64,000 bases of DNA, from positions 1 to 64,000 of the forward strand of contig NZ_AUFG01000018.1 in the NCBI RefSeq assembly GCF_000426385.1. Reading direction: 5' to 3'. How positions within the stretch are numbered: the stretch's first letter is position 1; every line of letters starts with the position of its first letter. Below are positions 45,456-55,363 of this stretch, piece after piece. The notes beneath the pieces are model-generated. The model was not told where the DNA came from and made no database searches. It was given only the letters and a program-made list of their open reading frames with translations. This DNA comes from Arsenicicoccus bolidensis DSM 15745. GTDB taxonomy: Bacteria; Actinomycetota; Actinomycetes; Actinomycetales; Dermatophilaceae. Position numbers and translations under genes: made by a program.

Positions 45456-48038
45456 TCACCGGCCCCGACGGGCGACCCGCAGCTCGGCGCCGTGGCCGAG
45501 CACGGCGAGATCACCGGACTCGTCCGTGCGCTCGATGTGAAACCCGTTGCGCTGCAGCGTGGTCAGCGCGGATGCCGCCGGCTGGCCGTAGTCGTTGTCG
45601 AGCCCCACGCTGATCAGCGCCAACGGGGCGTCGAGGTCGGCGAGCAGGTGGGGGTCCTGCTTGGCCGACCCGTGGTGGGCGACCTTGAGGACGTCGACCT
45701 GCGGGTGGACGGCCAAGCGGGACAGCGTCGTTCGCGCGTCGGCCGCGAGCTCGGGCTCGGCGTCGCCGGTCAGCAGCGCGGTGGTGCCGCCCACGTCGGC
45801 GAGCAGCACCAGGCTCGCGTTGTTGGGCACCGACCCGTCGCGGATCTCCCGCGTCGGGGCGACGACCTCGGCGCTCACGTCGCCGTAGGCCAGCCGGTCC
45901 CCCGCCACCAAGGTCTGCGGTCGCAGGTGATGGTCGGACGAGAGCCGGTCGACCCTGGTGGCCTGCGCGGCGGGGTCGCGCGTGGCGGTGACCAGCACGG
46001 CGCCCACCGGCCAGCCGTCCAGCACCTCCTCGAGCCCACCGACGTGGTCGTCGTGGAAGTGGGACAGGACGACGGCGTCGATCCGGTCGATCCCCAGGCG
46101 GGACAGACAGGGTCGTATGCCGGGGTCGGCCGGCCCGACGTCGACGACGACCGCTCGCCCGGGTCCGGACGACAGGGCGATCCCGTCGCCCTGACCGACG
46201 TCGCAGACCACGATCCGCCACCCGGCCACCGGCCACGCGGCCGAGCCGACGGGCACGACGAGGGAGAGGGCGAGGACCACGACCGCGAGCGCCGCCAGGG
46301 GGCGGGCCCGGGTCCACCACGCCAGGCGCGGGCCGCTGACCACGAGGACCAGGGTGAGCAGGGCGAGCAGCAGGGCACCGCGTCCTCCGTCGGGCCAGGG
46401 CATCGCGCCGTAGGGCACGTCAGCCGCCACACGCGCCACGCGGGCGATGAGCCAGGCCGGCACGGCGGCCGCCCACGCGACCAGGTGAGCCACCGGCACG
46501 CTCACGACGGCGACCGCCGCCGTGACGATCCCGAGCACGGTGGTCGGTCCCACGAAGGGAGCCGCCGCGAGGTTGGCGGGGACCCCGACCAGGCTCACCG
46601 ACGGTTGGAGCATGATCGTCACGGGTCCGCAGGCCACCTGCGCGGCGACCGGGATCGCGAGCGCCGGCCCCCACGAACGGATCCGGTGCGGCAGCACCCT
46701 GCCGATGCGCTCGCCCCACGGCGTCGCGAACAGCAGCAGCCCGAGCGTCGCGAGCGAGGACAGCGCAAAGCCGTAGGACCGCGCGAGCCACGGGTCGTAG
46801 CAGAGCAGCACGACGATCGCGGCGCCGAGCGCGGGCAGGGCCGACCGGCGCCGCGAGGTGGAGACGCCGAGCAGGCCCACGGCCCCCATCACGGCGGCCC
46901 GGATGACGCTGGGCTCGGGGCGGGCCAGCACGACGAAGCCGGCCAGGCCGATCAGCGCCACCACGGGGCGCAGGCGGCGCGACAGACCGAGCAGGGAGCA
47001 CAGGCCGATCAGCGCAGCCAGGACGATGCTGACGTTGGACCCGGACACCGCGCTGAGGTGACTCATCTGCACCTCGTTCATGTCGGCCGTGAGGTCCGTC
47101 GGCGTCAGGCTCGTGTCCCCGATGACGAGTCCCGGCACCAGCCCTGCTGCGTCCTCCGGCACCCCGTCGACCGCAGCACGGAGGGCGGCGCGCACGTGCT
47201 CGGCGCCGGCGAGCACCGGGTCCGGCTGACCGACCACGCGTGGCGGGCCCCGGACGGTGACGGAGGCGACGACATCACCGCCCGGCTCGCCGGGCTTGAG
47301 CCTGCCGGCCAGCTCGAGCCGCTGGCCCCACCGCACCTGGGTCCAGCGTTCGTCTCCGAAGACGAGGATCGGCGCGGAGACCCGACTGACCGAGCCGCGG
47401 CCCTGCACGGTGAGCACCCGCAGCCGCACCATCGTCGCGGGCGCTCGCTCGGCCCCACCGCCCACCACCCGCGGGTCGGACACCACCTCGGCGGTGAGGC
47501 GGACGCTCGCGCGCTGCGCCGCCAGCTCGTCCATCGTGCCCGCACCGCGCAGCTCCCGGTGCCCCACGAACGCCGTCAGCGTCAGGGCGATCACCACCCC
47601 GGTGATCCCGACGACGGGCACCCACGACCGACCGGACCGACGTCCAGGACGTGCCCGACGCACCGACCACCGCGCCGACGCCACGGTCAGCACGACGCCA
47701 GCGGAGGCGACCAGCCCCAGGACCCAGGACGGGCGGTCCAGCAGGGCCGCGGTCAGGGCCCACGCGACGCAGGCCGGCAGGAGGAGGCGAACGTCCGAGG
47801 GCGTCTGCGGTCGGATGTCGTCGAGCCACCGCGACGGTCGTCTCGCGCTCCCCGACGACTGCCCGAGCCCGAGCAGTCGTCGGGCCTGGTCCTGGCGCTC
47901 GCGGCGGCGGGCGGCCTGAAGCTCCCGTGTCCCGGACACCTCCTCCGCGCCGGAGCCGCGAGCGCCACGTCGATCGTGCGCCCCCGCTCCGCCGGGGCCG
48001 GACGCCTCGGGGCGATCGGGAGAGCCGGGGGTCGTCAT
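45456..48038 (-). CDS. comEC: DNA-uptake channel ComEC/Rec2
   Basis: An 860-residue competence protein. An N-terminal OB-like domain, a central multi-helix ComEC 'competence' domain (HLSAVSGSNVSIVLAALIGL) and a C-terminal metallo-beta-lactamase-like domain (LSHFHDDHVGGLEEVL, AHHGSAKQD) are in the usual order. It would transport single-stranded DNA across the membrane. The ATG at 48038 overlaps the comEA stop (ATGA). A cytoplasmic, charged N-terminal extension of about 90 residues precedes the first helix. Confidence 0.92.
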   Translation of the reverse strand: MTTPGSPDRPEASGPGGAGAHDRRGARGSGAEEVSGTRELQAARRRERQDQARRLLGLGQSSGSARRPSRWLDDIRPQTPSDVRLLLPACVAWALTAALLDRPSWVLGLVASAGVVLTVASARWSVRRARPGRRSGRSWVPVVGITGVVIALTLTAFVGHRELRGAGTMDELAAQRASVRLTAEVVSDPRVVGGGAERAPATMVRLRVLTVQGRGSVSRVSAPILVFGDERWTQVRWGQRLELAGRLKPGEPGGDVVASVTVRGPPRVVGQPDPVLAGAEHVRAALRAAVDGVPEDAAGLVPGLVIGDTSLTPTDLTADMNEVQMSHLSAVSGSNVSIVLAALIGLCSLLGLSRRLRPVVALIGLAGFVVLARPEPSVIRAAVMGAVGLLGVSTSRRRSALPALGAAIVVLLCYDPWLARSYGFALSSLATLGLLLFATPWGERIGRVLPHRIRSWGPALAIPVAAQVACGPVTIMLQPSVSLVGVPANLAAAPFVGPTTVLGIVTAAVAVVSVPVAHLVAWAAAVPAWLIARVARVAADVPYGAMPWPDGGRGALLLALLTLVLVVSGPRLAWWTRARPLAALAVVVLALSLVVPVGSAAWPVAGWRIVVCDVGQGDGIALSSGPGRAVVVDVGPADPGIRPCLSRLGIDRIDAVVLSHFHDDHVGGLEEVLDGWPVGAVLVTATRDPAAQATRVDRLSSDHHLRPQTLVAGDRLAYGDVSAEVVAPTREIRDGSVPNNASLVLLADVGGTTALLTGDAEPELAADARTTLSRLAVHPQVDVLKVAHHGSAKQDPHLLADLDAPLALISVGLDNDYGQPAASALTTLQRNGFHIERTDESGDLAVLGHGAELRVARRGR

Positions 48039-49030
48039 ACGCGCACCTGGGCCCGGAGTCGCTCGAGCAGCTTGGGCCCGATCCCCTGGACCTCTCCGAG
48101 CTCGTCGATGCTGCTGAACCGCCCGTGCTGCGTGCGCCACTCCATGATGCGACCCGCGATCGCCGGACCGACGCCGGGCAGGGTGTCCAGCTGCTCCACG
48201 GTCGCCGTGTTGAGGTCGACCGGGGCACCCGGGGCCGCGGTCCCCGCCGCACCGCCACCGCTGGGCGACGTGCCTCCCGGGGGCGACACCCCGCCTGGCG
48301 ATCCGGACTGGACCGGCGCCTTCTCGCCGGGGCGCGGCACATAGACCTGCTCGCCGTCGACGAGGACCCGAGCCTGGTTGAGGCCCCCGAGGTCGGCCCC
48401 GGGCAAGGCCCCACCCGCGGCCGCGAGCGCGTCCACCACCCGGGCCCCAGGAGCGAGACGGACCACGCCGTGGCGCCGCACCTGACCGCCGACGTCCACG
48501 ATCACCCCGGTCGACGCCGGGGAGGGCGTCGCGGCTGCGGGGCCGGTCCCACCGCCCCGACCCGGAGACGTGGCCGCCACGCTCGATCCGCCACGCTGCA
48601 CCCCGTCGCCCGCCTCGCGGTCGGCAGCCGCCGAGGGGACCGGCTCAGGCTCCCCCTGGCTGCGCGCCATGGCCACGCGGACGCCGAAGGCGACGCCCGC
48701 GAGCACCAGCACCAGGAGCAGGGCGAGCACCGCGGTCCAGCGGGGCTGCCAGGTGGCGCCGACCAACCGGCTCGGCAGCGACACGACCGCTGGCGCCGGT
48801 GGACGATGCCGCCCGGAGCCCTCGGGCGGGGACGGCGACAGCCGCCCACGACGCTCCAGCGCGTCCGGGCCATAGACGCGCTCCACGACGTTGTCGGGCA
48901 GGTCGTCCAGCGACTCGACCGCTCCCGATCGGGGCAGCTCCATCCGCCACGAGGGGTCGCCCTCGCGCGTCTCGGTCGCGGTGATCCGCGCGAGCCGCTC
49001 CAGGTCCGGTGGTGGTGGTCGACGTGCCAT
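48035..49030 (-). CDS. comEA: DNA-binding competence protein ComEA
   Basis: A 331-residue membrane-anchored DNA receptor: a cytoplasmic N-terminus, one transmembrane helix (VLALLLVLVLAGVAFGVRV), an SLBB domain (IVDVGGQVRRHGVVRLAPGA) and a C-terminal helix-hairpin-helix DNA-binding pair (VDLNTATVEQLDTLPGVGPA ... IDELGEVQGIGPKLLERLR). Gly/Pro/Ser-rich linkers separate the domains. Coupled to comEC. Whether this strain is naturally competent is not known. Confidence 0.92.
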   Translation of the reverse strand: MARRPPPPDLERLARITATETREGDPSWRMELPRSGAVESLDDLPDNVVERVYGPDALERRGRLSPSPPEGSGRHRPPAPAVVSLPSRLVGATWQPRWTAVLALLLVLVLAGVAFGVRVAMARSQGEPEPVPSAAADREAGDGVQRGGSSVAATSPGRGGGTGPAAATPSPASTGVIVDVGGQVRRHGVVRLAPGARVVDALAAAGGALPGADLGGLNQARVLVDGEQVYVPRPGEKAPVQSGSPGGVSPPGGTSPSGGGAAGTAAPGAPVDLNTATVEQLDTLPGVGPAIAGRIMEWRTQHGRFSSIDELGEVQGIGPKLLERLRAQVRV

Positions 49031-49215
49031 GAGCGCGACGCTAGGTCCGCGCGCCCGGGCCTGGCAGGGCACGCGCCGCGCCTGTGGACAGTCGTCCCCG
49101 CGTCGCGTCAGGGTGTGGACAAGTCGGTGAACAGACGGGTTCCGCCACGTCGTCGATGAGCATCTCGAGCGAGAGCTCGGCTGACCAACCGATCCCGACG
49201 ATCGGGCAGGGATGC

Positions 49216-49392
49216 TCACCGAGCGGGGCGGGCCGCTGCGAGCTCGGCGACCAGGTCATCGACGACCACGCCGCCGTCGCTCAGCACCACCTCGAGCGCC
49301 GATGCGGCAGACCGGAGGGAGGCCACCTGGACGTCACGGTCCATGGGGGTCGGGATGAACCACCCCACCGTGACCCCGTGCCGCGTCGCCAT
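49216..49392 (-). CDS. Small hypothetical protein
   Basis: A 58-residue ORF starting MATRHGVTVGWFIPTPMDRD with an excellent GGGAGGTGGG site five bases before the ATG and core-like codon use. It is predicted soluble, with a C-terminal helix rich in Ala/Val/Asp. No family recognised. It lies between degV and comEA on the same strand. Confidence 0.5.
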   Translation of the reverse strand: MATRHGVTVGWFIPTPMDRDVQVASLRSAASALEVVLSDGGVVVDDLVAELAAARPAR

Positions 49393-49425
49393 GCCCACCT
49401 CCCGATGTGTATCCGTGTGCACACC

Positions 49426-50289
49426 CTAGGGGCGCGGGGAGACGACGACCGCGGTCGTCCCGGGTCCGACGTGGCAGGCGGCCACGGGACCCAGGGGATA
49501 CACCTCGATGGGGGTGCCGTCGGGACAGCGGACGCGCAGCGCCTCGACCACCTCGTCGGCGCGCAGCTCGGCGTCGAGCTGGTGGACGGCGATGTCGCAG
49601 CCGGCCTCGCCGCACGCCTCGGCCGCGGCGACGGACCGGTCGACCATCTCCTTGACCGCGCGCGTGGACGTGCGGACCTTGGCCACCGGCTCGATGTGGC
49701 CGTCGTCGATGCCGAGCAGCGGCTTGATCGCCAGGGCGGTGCCGAAGAACGCGGCGGCTCCCCCGATGCGGCCGCCCTTGCGGAGGTAGTCCAACGACTC
49801 GACGCAGAAGGTCAGGGTCGCGTCCTCGGCCCGGCGCCGTGCGGCGGCCCCGGCCTCGGCGGCGGTCGCCCCGTCCTCGACCATCGCGGCGGCGGTGAGC
49901 ACGCCGAAGCCCATCGCCATACCGATGGAGCGGGAGTCCACGACCTCGACCGGGATCGGCGAGCGGGTCGCGGCGAGGACCGCGGCCTCGACCGTGCCGG
50001 ACAGCTCCGAGGACAGGTGGACCGACAGGACCTCCTCGCAGCCTCGCTCGGCGGCCCGGCGATAGGCCAGCAGGAAGTCGGCGGGCGAGGGGCGCGAGGT
50101 GCCGAGCTTCTTGGCGCGGCGCAGGATGCCGGGGACCTGGTCCTGCGGCAGCTCGCCCTCGATGTGCTGCTCCCCGTCGGCGACGAGCACGAGCGGCACG
50201 ACGTCGATGCCGTGGCGGGTCACCGACTCGGCGGGCAGGTAGCCCGTCGAGTCGGTGACCAGCCCGACGGAGGGGAACAGGGTCGTCAT
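49426..50289 (-). CDS. DegV-family fatty-acid-binding protein
   Basis: A 287-residue DegV protein. The N-terminal LVTDSTGYLPAESVTRHGID, the TSRPSPADF motif, the HLSSELSGTVEAA motif and the DSRSIGMAMGF segment are typical of this fatty-acid-binding fold (FakB-like). In Gram-positives such proteins present fatty acids to a kinase FakA; no FakA homologue is in the window. It starts 3 bases after the leuS stop, so the two are co-transcribed. Confidence 0.92.
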   Translation of the reverse strand: MTTLFPSVGLVTDSTGYLPAESVTRHGIDVVPLVLVADGEQHIEGELPQDQVPGILRRAKKLGTSRPSPADFLLAYRRAAERGCEEVLSVHLSSELSGTVEAAVLAATRSPIPVEVVDSRSIGMAMGFGVLTAAAMVEDGATAAEAGAAARRRAEDATLTFCVESLDYLRKGGRIGGAAAFFGTALAIKPLLGIDDGHIEPVAKVRTSTRAVKEMVDRSVAAAEACGEAGCDIAVHQLDAELRADEVVEALRVRCPDGTPIEVYPLGPVAACHVGPGTTAVVVSPRP

Positions 50290-50292
50290 CGA

Positions 50293-53226
50293 TCAGCCGG
50301 CGACGATGTTGACCAGCTTGGGCGCCCGCACGATGACCTTGCGGATCGTCTTGCCCTCGAGCAGCCCCTGGATGCGCTCGCTGGCGAGGGCCGCGGCCTC
50401 CAGGTCGGCCTCGCTGATGTCGGCGGCCACCTCGAGGCGGTCGCGCACCTTGCCGAGGACCTGCACGACGCACGTGACGGTGTCGTCGACCAGGAGCGCG
50501 GGGTCGGCGGCGGGGAACGGCTCGTGGACCACCGAGGCCTCGTGCCCCAGGCGGGACCACAGCTCCTCGGCGATGTGCGGCGCGACCGGCGCCACCATGA
50601 GCACGAGCGCCTCGGCGGCTGCGCGCGGCACGACCGGCAGCTTGGTCAGCGCGTTGTTGAGCTCGATGAGCCGGGCGATGGCGGTGTTGAACCGCAGCCC
50701 GTCGTAGTCGCGGGCGACCTGGTCGATCGTCTTGTGCAGCAGGCGGCTGGTGGCGTCCTCCATCGCGTCGTCGCCGACCCGCATCTCGCCCGTCTGCTCG
50801 TCGACCACGTTGCGCCACAGCCGCTGCAGGAAGCGCTGAGACCCGACGACGGCGCGCGTCTCCCACGGCTTACTCAGCTCGAGCGGGCCCATGGCCATCT
50901 CGTAGACGCGGAAGGTGTCGGCGCCGTACTCGTCGTACATCTCGTCCGGGGACACGACGTTCTTGAGCGACTTGCCGATCTTGCCGAACTCGCGGTGCAC
51001 GACGCTGCCCTGCCAGGTGAAGACGCCGTCGGCGCTCTCCTCGACCTCGGCGGCGGGGACCGGCTGACCCCGGTCGTCGCGGTAGGCGGCGGCCTGGATG
51101 TAGCCCTGGGAGAAGTACGTGCGGAAGGGCTCCTCGGAGCTCAGGTGCCCGAGGTCGTGCAGCACCTTGACCCAGAACCGGGCGTAGAGCAGGTGCAGCA
51201 CGGCGTGCTCGACGCCGCCGACGTAGAGGTCCACGCCACCGGGGTCGGTCGCCCCGGCCGGAGCCCCGGCGACCGTCGTGGTCTGCGGGCCCATCCAGTA
51301 GCGCTCGACCTCCGGGTCCACCAGCGCGGTGGCGTTGGCGGGGTCGAGGTAGCGCAGGAAGTACCAGCACGACCCCGCCCAGTTGGGCATGGTGTTGGTC
51401 TCGCGGCGGTAGCGCTGAACGCCGCGCCCGTCACCGAGGTCCAGCTCGACCTCGACCCAGTCGCCGGCGCGGGACAGCGGCGGCTCCGGCTCGGACGAGT
51501 CGTCGTCGGGGTCGAAGGTCTTGGGCGCGTAGTCCGGGATCTCGGGCAGCTCCAGCGGCAGCATCGACTCGGGCAGCGCGTGCGCGACCCCGTCCTCGTC
51601 GAAGACGATCGGGAACGGCTCGCCCCAGTAGCGCTGCCGGCTGAACAGCCAGTCGCGCAGGCGGTAGGTCACGGTGCCCTGACCCCGGCCGGTGCGCTCC
51701 AGCCACTCGATCATCGTGGCCCTGGCCTCGTCGAGCGCCATGCCGTCCAGCGACACCTCGTCGTTGCGGGAGTTGACGGCGACCCCGGGTGCGACATACG
51801 CCTCGCCGCTGTTGACCGACCCGGGCCACGACGAGTCTCCCTGCGGCGCAACGACGTCCAGGATCGGGATCATGAACTCCGTGGCGAACTCGAAGTCGCG
51901 GGCGTCGTGCGCCGGGACGGCCATGATCGCCCCCGTGCCGTAGCCCATGAGGACGTAGTCGGCGATGAACACCGGGACCTCGCGGCCGTCGACCGGGTTG
52001 GTCGCGTAGGCGCCGGTGAACACGCCCGTCTTGGTCTTGTCCTCTATCTGGCGCTCGACGTCGCTCTTGCGGGAGGCCGCGAGCTGGTATGCCGCGACCG
52101 CCTCGCTGGGGGTGTCGGCGCCACCGGTCCAGTGCATCGGGATGTCGCTCGGCCAGGCGTCGGTGACCAGCTCGTCGACGAGCGGGTGCTCCGGCGCGAG
52201 CACCATGAAGGTCGCCCCGAAGAGCGTGTCGGGACGCGTGGTGAACACGTCGATCGGCTCCCCGGCCGGCCCGGTGAAGGTCACGCGGGCGCCGTGCGAG
52301 CGGCCGATCCAGTTGCGCTGCATGGTCTTGACCTTGTCCGGCCAGTCCACGCGGTCGAGGTCGTCGGCGAGGCGGTCGGCGTAGGCCGTGATCCGCATCT
52401 TCCACTGGCGCAGGGCCTTGCGGAAGACGGGGAAGTTGCCGCGCTCGGAGCGGCCGTCGTTGGTGACCTCCTCGTTGGAGAGGACCGTGCCGAGGCCGGG
52501 CGCCCAGTTGACCGGAGCCTCGTCGGCGTAGGCCAGGCGGTGGCCGTCGATGACGGTGGCCTGCTCGGTGGCGCTGAGGTCGCTCCAGCTGCGACCGGCC
52601 CACTCCCCCGTGAGCGCGCGAGAGCCGTCGGCCAGCTGCGTGACCAGCTCGGCGATCGGCCGCGCGCGACCGAGTCCCCCGTCGGGGCGGGGGGCGCTCT
52701 CGTCATACCAGCTGTTGAAGATCTGCAGGAAGATCCACTGGGTCCAGCGGTAGTAGTCCGGGTCGATGGTGCGGATCGCACGCCGGTCGTCGTGGCCGAG
52801 GCCGAGGCGGCGCAGCTGGCGCGCCATGATCACGATGTTGTCCTCGGTCGTCTTGCGCGGGTGCTGACCGGTCTGGACCGCGTACTGCTCCGCCGGCAGG
52901 CCGAACGCGTCGTAGCCGAGACAGTGCAGGACGTTCTTGCCGGTCATGCGGTGGTAGCGCGCGTAGACGTCGGTCGCGATGTAGCCCAGCGGGTGCCCGA
53001 CGTGCAGGCCGGCGCCGCTCGGGTAGGGGAACATGTCGAGGACCAGGAGCTTCTGCGCCTGGGTCAGCGGGTTGTCCGGCTCGGCCCACGGGCCGGCGGG
53101 GTTGGGCGCGTGGTAGGTGCCCTGCTGCTCCCAGCGGTCCTGCCAGCTGGTCTCGATCTGCCCGGCCAGCGCGGCGGTGTAGCGGTAGGGGTGCTCGTCG
53201 CGCGTCTCGGCGGCCGTGTCCGTCAT
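50293..53226 (-). CDS. leuS: Leucyl-tRNA synthetase
   Basis: A 977-residue class Ia synthetase that charges tRNA-Leu. HIGH motif variant HVGH in [17 protein letters not shown], the KMSKS-equivalent KIGKSLKN, and an editing (CP1) domain in between containing the threonine-rich [12 protein letters not shown]. The ATG at 53226 follows a GGGAGACAG stretch. Upstream is a candidate leader peptide and two hairpins suggestive of attenuation by leucine. Downstream degV follows directly. Confidence 0.96.
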   Translation of the reverse strand: MTDTAAETRDEHPYRYTAALAGQIETSWQDRWEQQGTYHAPNPAGPWAEPDNPLTQAQKLLVLDMFPYPSGAGLHVGHPLGYIATDVYARYHRMTGKNVLHCLGYDAFGLPAEQYAVQTGQHPRKTTEDNIVIMARQLRRLGLGHDDRRAIRTIDPDYYRWTQWIFLQIFNSWYDESAPRPDGGLGRARPIAELVTQLADGSRALTGEWAGRSWSDLSATEQATVIDGHRLAYADEAPVNWAPGLGTVLSNEEVTNDGRSERGNFPVFRKALRQWKMRITAYADRLADDLDRVDWPDKVKTMQRNWIGRSHGARVTFTGPAGEPIDVFTTRPDTLFGATFMVLAPEHPLVDELVTDAWPSDIPMHWTGGADTPSEAVAAYQLAASRKSDVERQIEDKTKTGVFTGAYATNPVDGREVPVFIADYVLMGYGTGAIMAVPAHDARDFEFATEFMIPILDVVAPQGDSSWPGSVNSGEAYVAPGVAVNSRNDEVSLDGMALDEARATMIEWLERTGRGQGTVTYRLRDWLFSRQRYWGEPFPIVFDEDGVAHALPESMLPLELPEIPDYAPKTFDPDDDSSEPEPPLSRAGDWVEVELDLGDGRGVQRYRRETNTMPNWAGSCWYFLRYLDPANATALVDPEVERYWMGPQTTTVAGAPAGATDPGGVDLYVGGVEHAVLHLLYARFWVKVLHDLGHLSSEEPFRTYFSQGYIQAAAYRDDRGQPVPAAEVEESADGVFTWQGSVVHREFGKIGKSLKNVVSPDEMYDEYGADTFRVYEMAMGPLELSKPWETRAVVGSQRFLQRLWRNVVDEQTGEMRVGDDAMEDATSRLLHKTIDQVARDYDGLRFNTAIARLIELNNALTKLPVVPRAAAEALVLMVAPVAPHIAEELWSRLGHEASVVHEPFPAADPALLVDDTVTCVVQVLGKVRDRLEVAADISEADLEAAALASERIQGLLEGKTIRKVIVRAPKLVNIVAG

Positions 53227-53297
53227 CGTCTGTCTCCCTGGGTCCTCGGTGTGGCTCGCGTCTGCTCCCGGGCTCGCATGCCTCCAGACACACGAAC

Positions 53298-53349
53298 GCC
53301 CCTCACGCAGAGGGGCAGCCGCGCTGATGTCCGGCGTGCTCAGCGCGGC
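53298..53349 (-). promoter_or_regulatory. Candidate leuS attenuator (two hairpins)
   Basis: On the minus strand the leader forms GCCGCGCTGA-N12-TCAGCGCGGC (arms 53340-53349 and 53318-53327), a strong hairpin whose 5' arm includes the stop of a short Leu-containing ORF. Immediately after comes GCCCCTC-TGCGT-GAGGGGC (53298-53316), a terminator-like stem. The order leader peptide, pause hairpin, terminator stem is that of amino-acid attenuators. There is no clear U-run, so this is a candidate. Confidence 0.5.
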
Positions 53350-53375
53350 CCGACAAGGAGCTGCTGGTGGGCCAC
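53340..53375 (-). CDS. Candidate leuS leader peptide
   Basis: An 11-codon ORF (GTG start) reads [11 protein letters not shown] and stops inside the first attenuator hairpin. Two adjacent Leu codons (CTC CTT) sit just before the hairpin, as expected for ribosome stalling on uncharged tRNA-Leu. A GATAAC-like -10 at 53395-53400 would make the transcript nearly leaderless. Too short to judge by codon use. Confidence 0.4.
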   Translation of the reverse strand: MAHQQLLVGPR

Positions 53376-53531
53376 CTCACCAGGCTACCGCAGGGTTATC
53401 CCGGGCTCGACGACCAGGCCGTATGCCGAACCGCCCGCGACCGATGGCCGCCCCGTGACCGGGCGGCGCGTGACGGCGGCGCGGCGCCATACGATCGAGT
53501 CCTCCCCGCCGTCGCCCACGAGAGGTGCCCC

Positions 53532-54368
53532 ATGCCTGCCCGCCCCTGGACCACGATCGCCCCCGGCCCGCACGACGTGCGACTCGTGGTCGCCGACATG
53601 GACGGGACGCTGCTGGACGAGTCCGGCGCCGTGCCCGCGGGCTTCTGGGGGCTGCTGTCACTGATGGGTGAGCGCGGGATCACGTTCGTGCCCGCCAGCG
53701 GGCGCCAGCTGGCGACCCTGCAGCGGGTGTTCGAGCGCGCACCGCAGGGGCTGTCCTACATCGCCGAGAACGGCACGCTCGTGGTCCACGACGACGAGGT
53801 CGTCTCGACGACCACCGTCTCGGCGGACATCACGCGCGAGGTGGTCGACACGGTGCGCGTCGCCGCCCGCGAGCACGACCTGGGGCTCGTGGTGTGCGGC
53901 GTGCGCAGCGCCTACGTCGAGCGCAACGACCCGGCCTTCCTGGCCGAGTGCGAGAAGTACTACGCCAGGCTGGAGGTCGTCGGGGACCTGCACGCCGTCG
54001 AGGACGACGTGCTCAAGCTCGCTGTCTACGACTTCGAGGACGCGGAGCGTCACGTGGACGCGATCTTCGGCGAGGTCGCGCGCACCCACCAGGTCGTCCT
54101 GTCCGGCCAGCACTGGATCGACATCATGGCCCCGGGGGTCCACAAGGGCCACGGGGTGCGGGCGCTGCAGTCGCGGCTGGGCGTGACGTCCGCGCAGACG
54201 GTCGTGCTCGGCGACTACCTCAACGACCTGCAGATGCTGGACACCGCCACCTGGTCGTTCGCGATGGCCAACGCCCACCCCGACCTGATCGAGAGCGCCG
54301 CCTATCTCGCGCCCCGCAACACCGAGGACGGCGTCGTCCGGGTCCTGACCCACCTGCTCGGGGCCTGA
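53532..54368 (+). CDS. HAD-superfamily (Cof-type) phosphatase
   Basis: A 278-residue HAD hydrolase of the Cof/type IIB group. Nucleophile Asp22 and acid Asp24 lie in VVADMDGTLLD, motif II is the Ser of VPASGRQ, the Lys of HKGHGV and the motif IV GDYLNDLQM are present. It probably dephosphorylates sugar phosphates or flavin precursors. AGAGGTG precedes the ATG. Divergent from leuS. Confidence 0.9.
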   Translation: MPARPWTTIAPGPHDVRLVVADMDGTLLDESGAVPAGFWGLLSLMGERGITFVPASGRQLATLQRVFERAPQGLSYIAENGTLVVHDDEVVSTTTVSADITREVVDTVRVAAREHDLGLVVCGVRSAYVERNDPAFLAECEKYYARLEVVGDLHAVEDDVLKLAVYDFEDAERHVDAIFGEVARTHQVVLSGQHWIDIMAPGVHKGHGVRALQSRLGVTSAQTVVLGDYLNDLQMLDTATWSFAMANAHPDLIESAAYLAPRNTEDGVVRVLTHLLGA

Positions 54369-54384
54369 CGGACGTCGTCCAGAC

Positions 54385-54520
54385 CGTCCTCAGCGGGTCG
54401 TGCACGTCCCGACGATGCACCGGCGTCACGACGACGACGAGCAGTCGGTCATCCTCGACGGTGTAGAGGAGGCGATGGCTCCCGACACGGATGCGTCGTC
54501 CCGCCCGACCGCGAAGCGCT
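54385..54520 (-). pseudogene. RelE/ParE-type toxin remnant
   Basis: The minus strand between the HAD gene and the response regulator encodes ALRGRAGRRIRVGSHRLLYT then VEDDRLLVVVVTPVHRRDVH, the C-terminal half of a RelE/ParE toxin (R-x-R-V-G-x-x-R-x-x-Y pattern and terminal HRRDV). A TGA lies just upstream in frame and no stop follows the usual end, so the gene is truncated and decayed. The rest of the 54369-54673 gap shows no other gene. Confidence 0.5.
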
Positions 54521-54673
54521 CAGACATACAAAGGGACGGCGTCCCTGGCCGTCACGGTCGAGCATCCCTCTCGCCCATCGATCGGCTTCCGCCTACCGGG
54601 GGCTGGGCGCATCTCTGCTGACCTCGTCAAGCCCACCTCGGACACGCCCGCGCTGAAGCCGCTGGACTGCTCT

Positions 54674-55363
54674 TCATCCCACCGCGACCAGACCGGTCTC
54701 GAAGGCCGTGACGACGAGCTGCGCGCGATCTCGGGCGCCCAGCTTGAGGAAGAGCCGGGAGACGTGGGTCTTGGCGGTCAGGGGCGACAGGACCAGGTGC
54801 GTGGCGATCTCGGTGTTGGACATCCCCCGCCCCACCAGCGCCAGGATCTCGCGCTCGCGCGGGGTCAGCGAATCCAGCCGACCGTCGGGTTCGGCCGTCG
54901 CCGCGGGGGTGGCGGGCCGGTCTGCCGCGCGGGTCTCTCCCTCCACGAACGCGGCGATCAGTCGCTTGGTCACCTGAGGGGCGAGCAGCGCCTGACCGTC
55001 GTGCACCAGATGGACCGCCTCGATCAGCGAGGTCGGCTCGATGTCCTTGAGCAGGAAGCCGGAGGCGCCCGCCCGCAGCGTGCCGAAGACGTACTCGTCC
55101 AGCTCGAAGGTCGTCAGGACCACGACCTTGGTGGCCGCCAGACGCTGGTCGCCGGTGATCCTGCGGGTGGCCCCCAGGCCGTCCAGGATCGGCATACGCA
55201 CGTCCATCAGCACCACGTCGGGCCTGGTCAGCAGCGCCGTCCGCACCGCCTCGGCGCCGTCCGCGGCCTCGCCGACGACCTGCACGTCCGCCTCGGACTC
55301 CAGCAACGCCCGGAACCCGGCCCGCACGAGCGCCTGGTCGTCGGCGATCAGGACCCGGATCAT
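54674..55363 (-). CDS. NarL/LuxR-family response regulator
   Basis: A 229-residue two-component regulator. Receiver domain with acidic pocket Asp8/Asp9, phospho-acceptor Asp54 (VLMDVRMP) and the conserved Lys in GFLLKD near 105; C-terminal LuxR HTH (LTPREREILALVGRGMSNTE, with TAKTHVSRLF). A flexible, Ala/Pro-rich linker sits between. ATGA-coupled to the upstream kinase. Targets may include the adjacent MMPL transporter. Confidence 0.9.
   Translation of the reverse strand: MIRVLIADDQALVRAGFRALLESEADVQVVGEAADGAEAVRTALLTRPDVVLMDVRMPILDGLGATRRITGDQRLAATKVVVLTTFELDEYVFGTLRAGASGFLLKDIEPTSLIEAVHLVHDGQALLAPQVTKRLIAAFVEGETRAADRPATPAATAEPDGRLDSLTPREREILALVGRGMSNTEIATHLVLSPLTAKTHVSRLFLKLGARDRAQLVVTAFETGLVAVG

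Noticed and set aside
49084-53664. A 1526-codon plus-strand ORF across degV and leuS
   Set aside because: Its composition (Gly/Arg/Val/Asp/His-rich, no domains) is typical of an antisense frame; leuS and degV on the other strand are certain.
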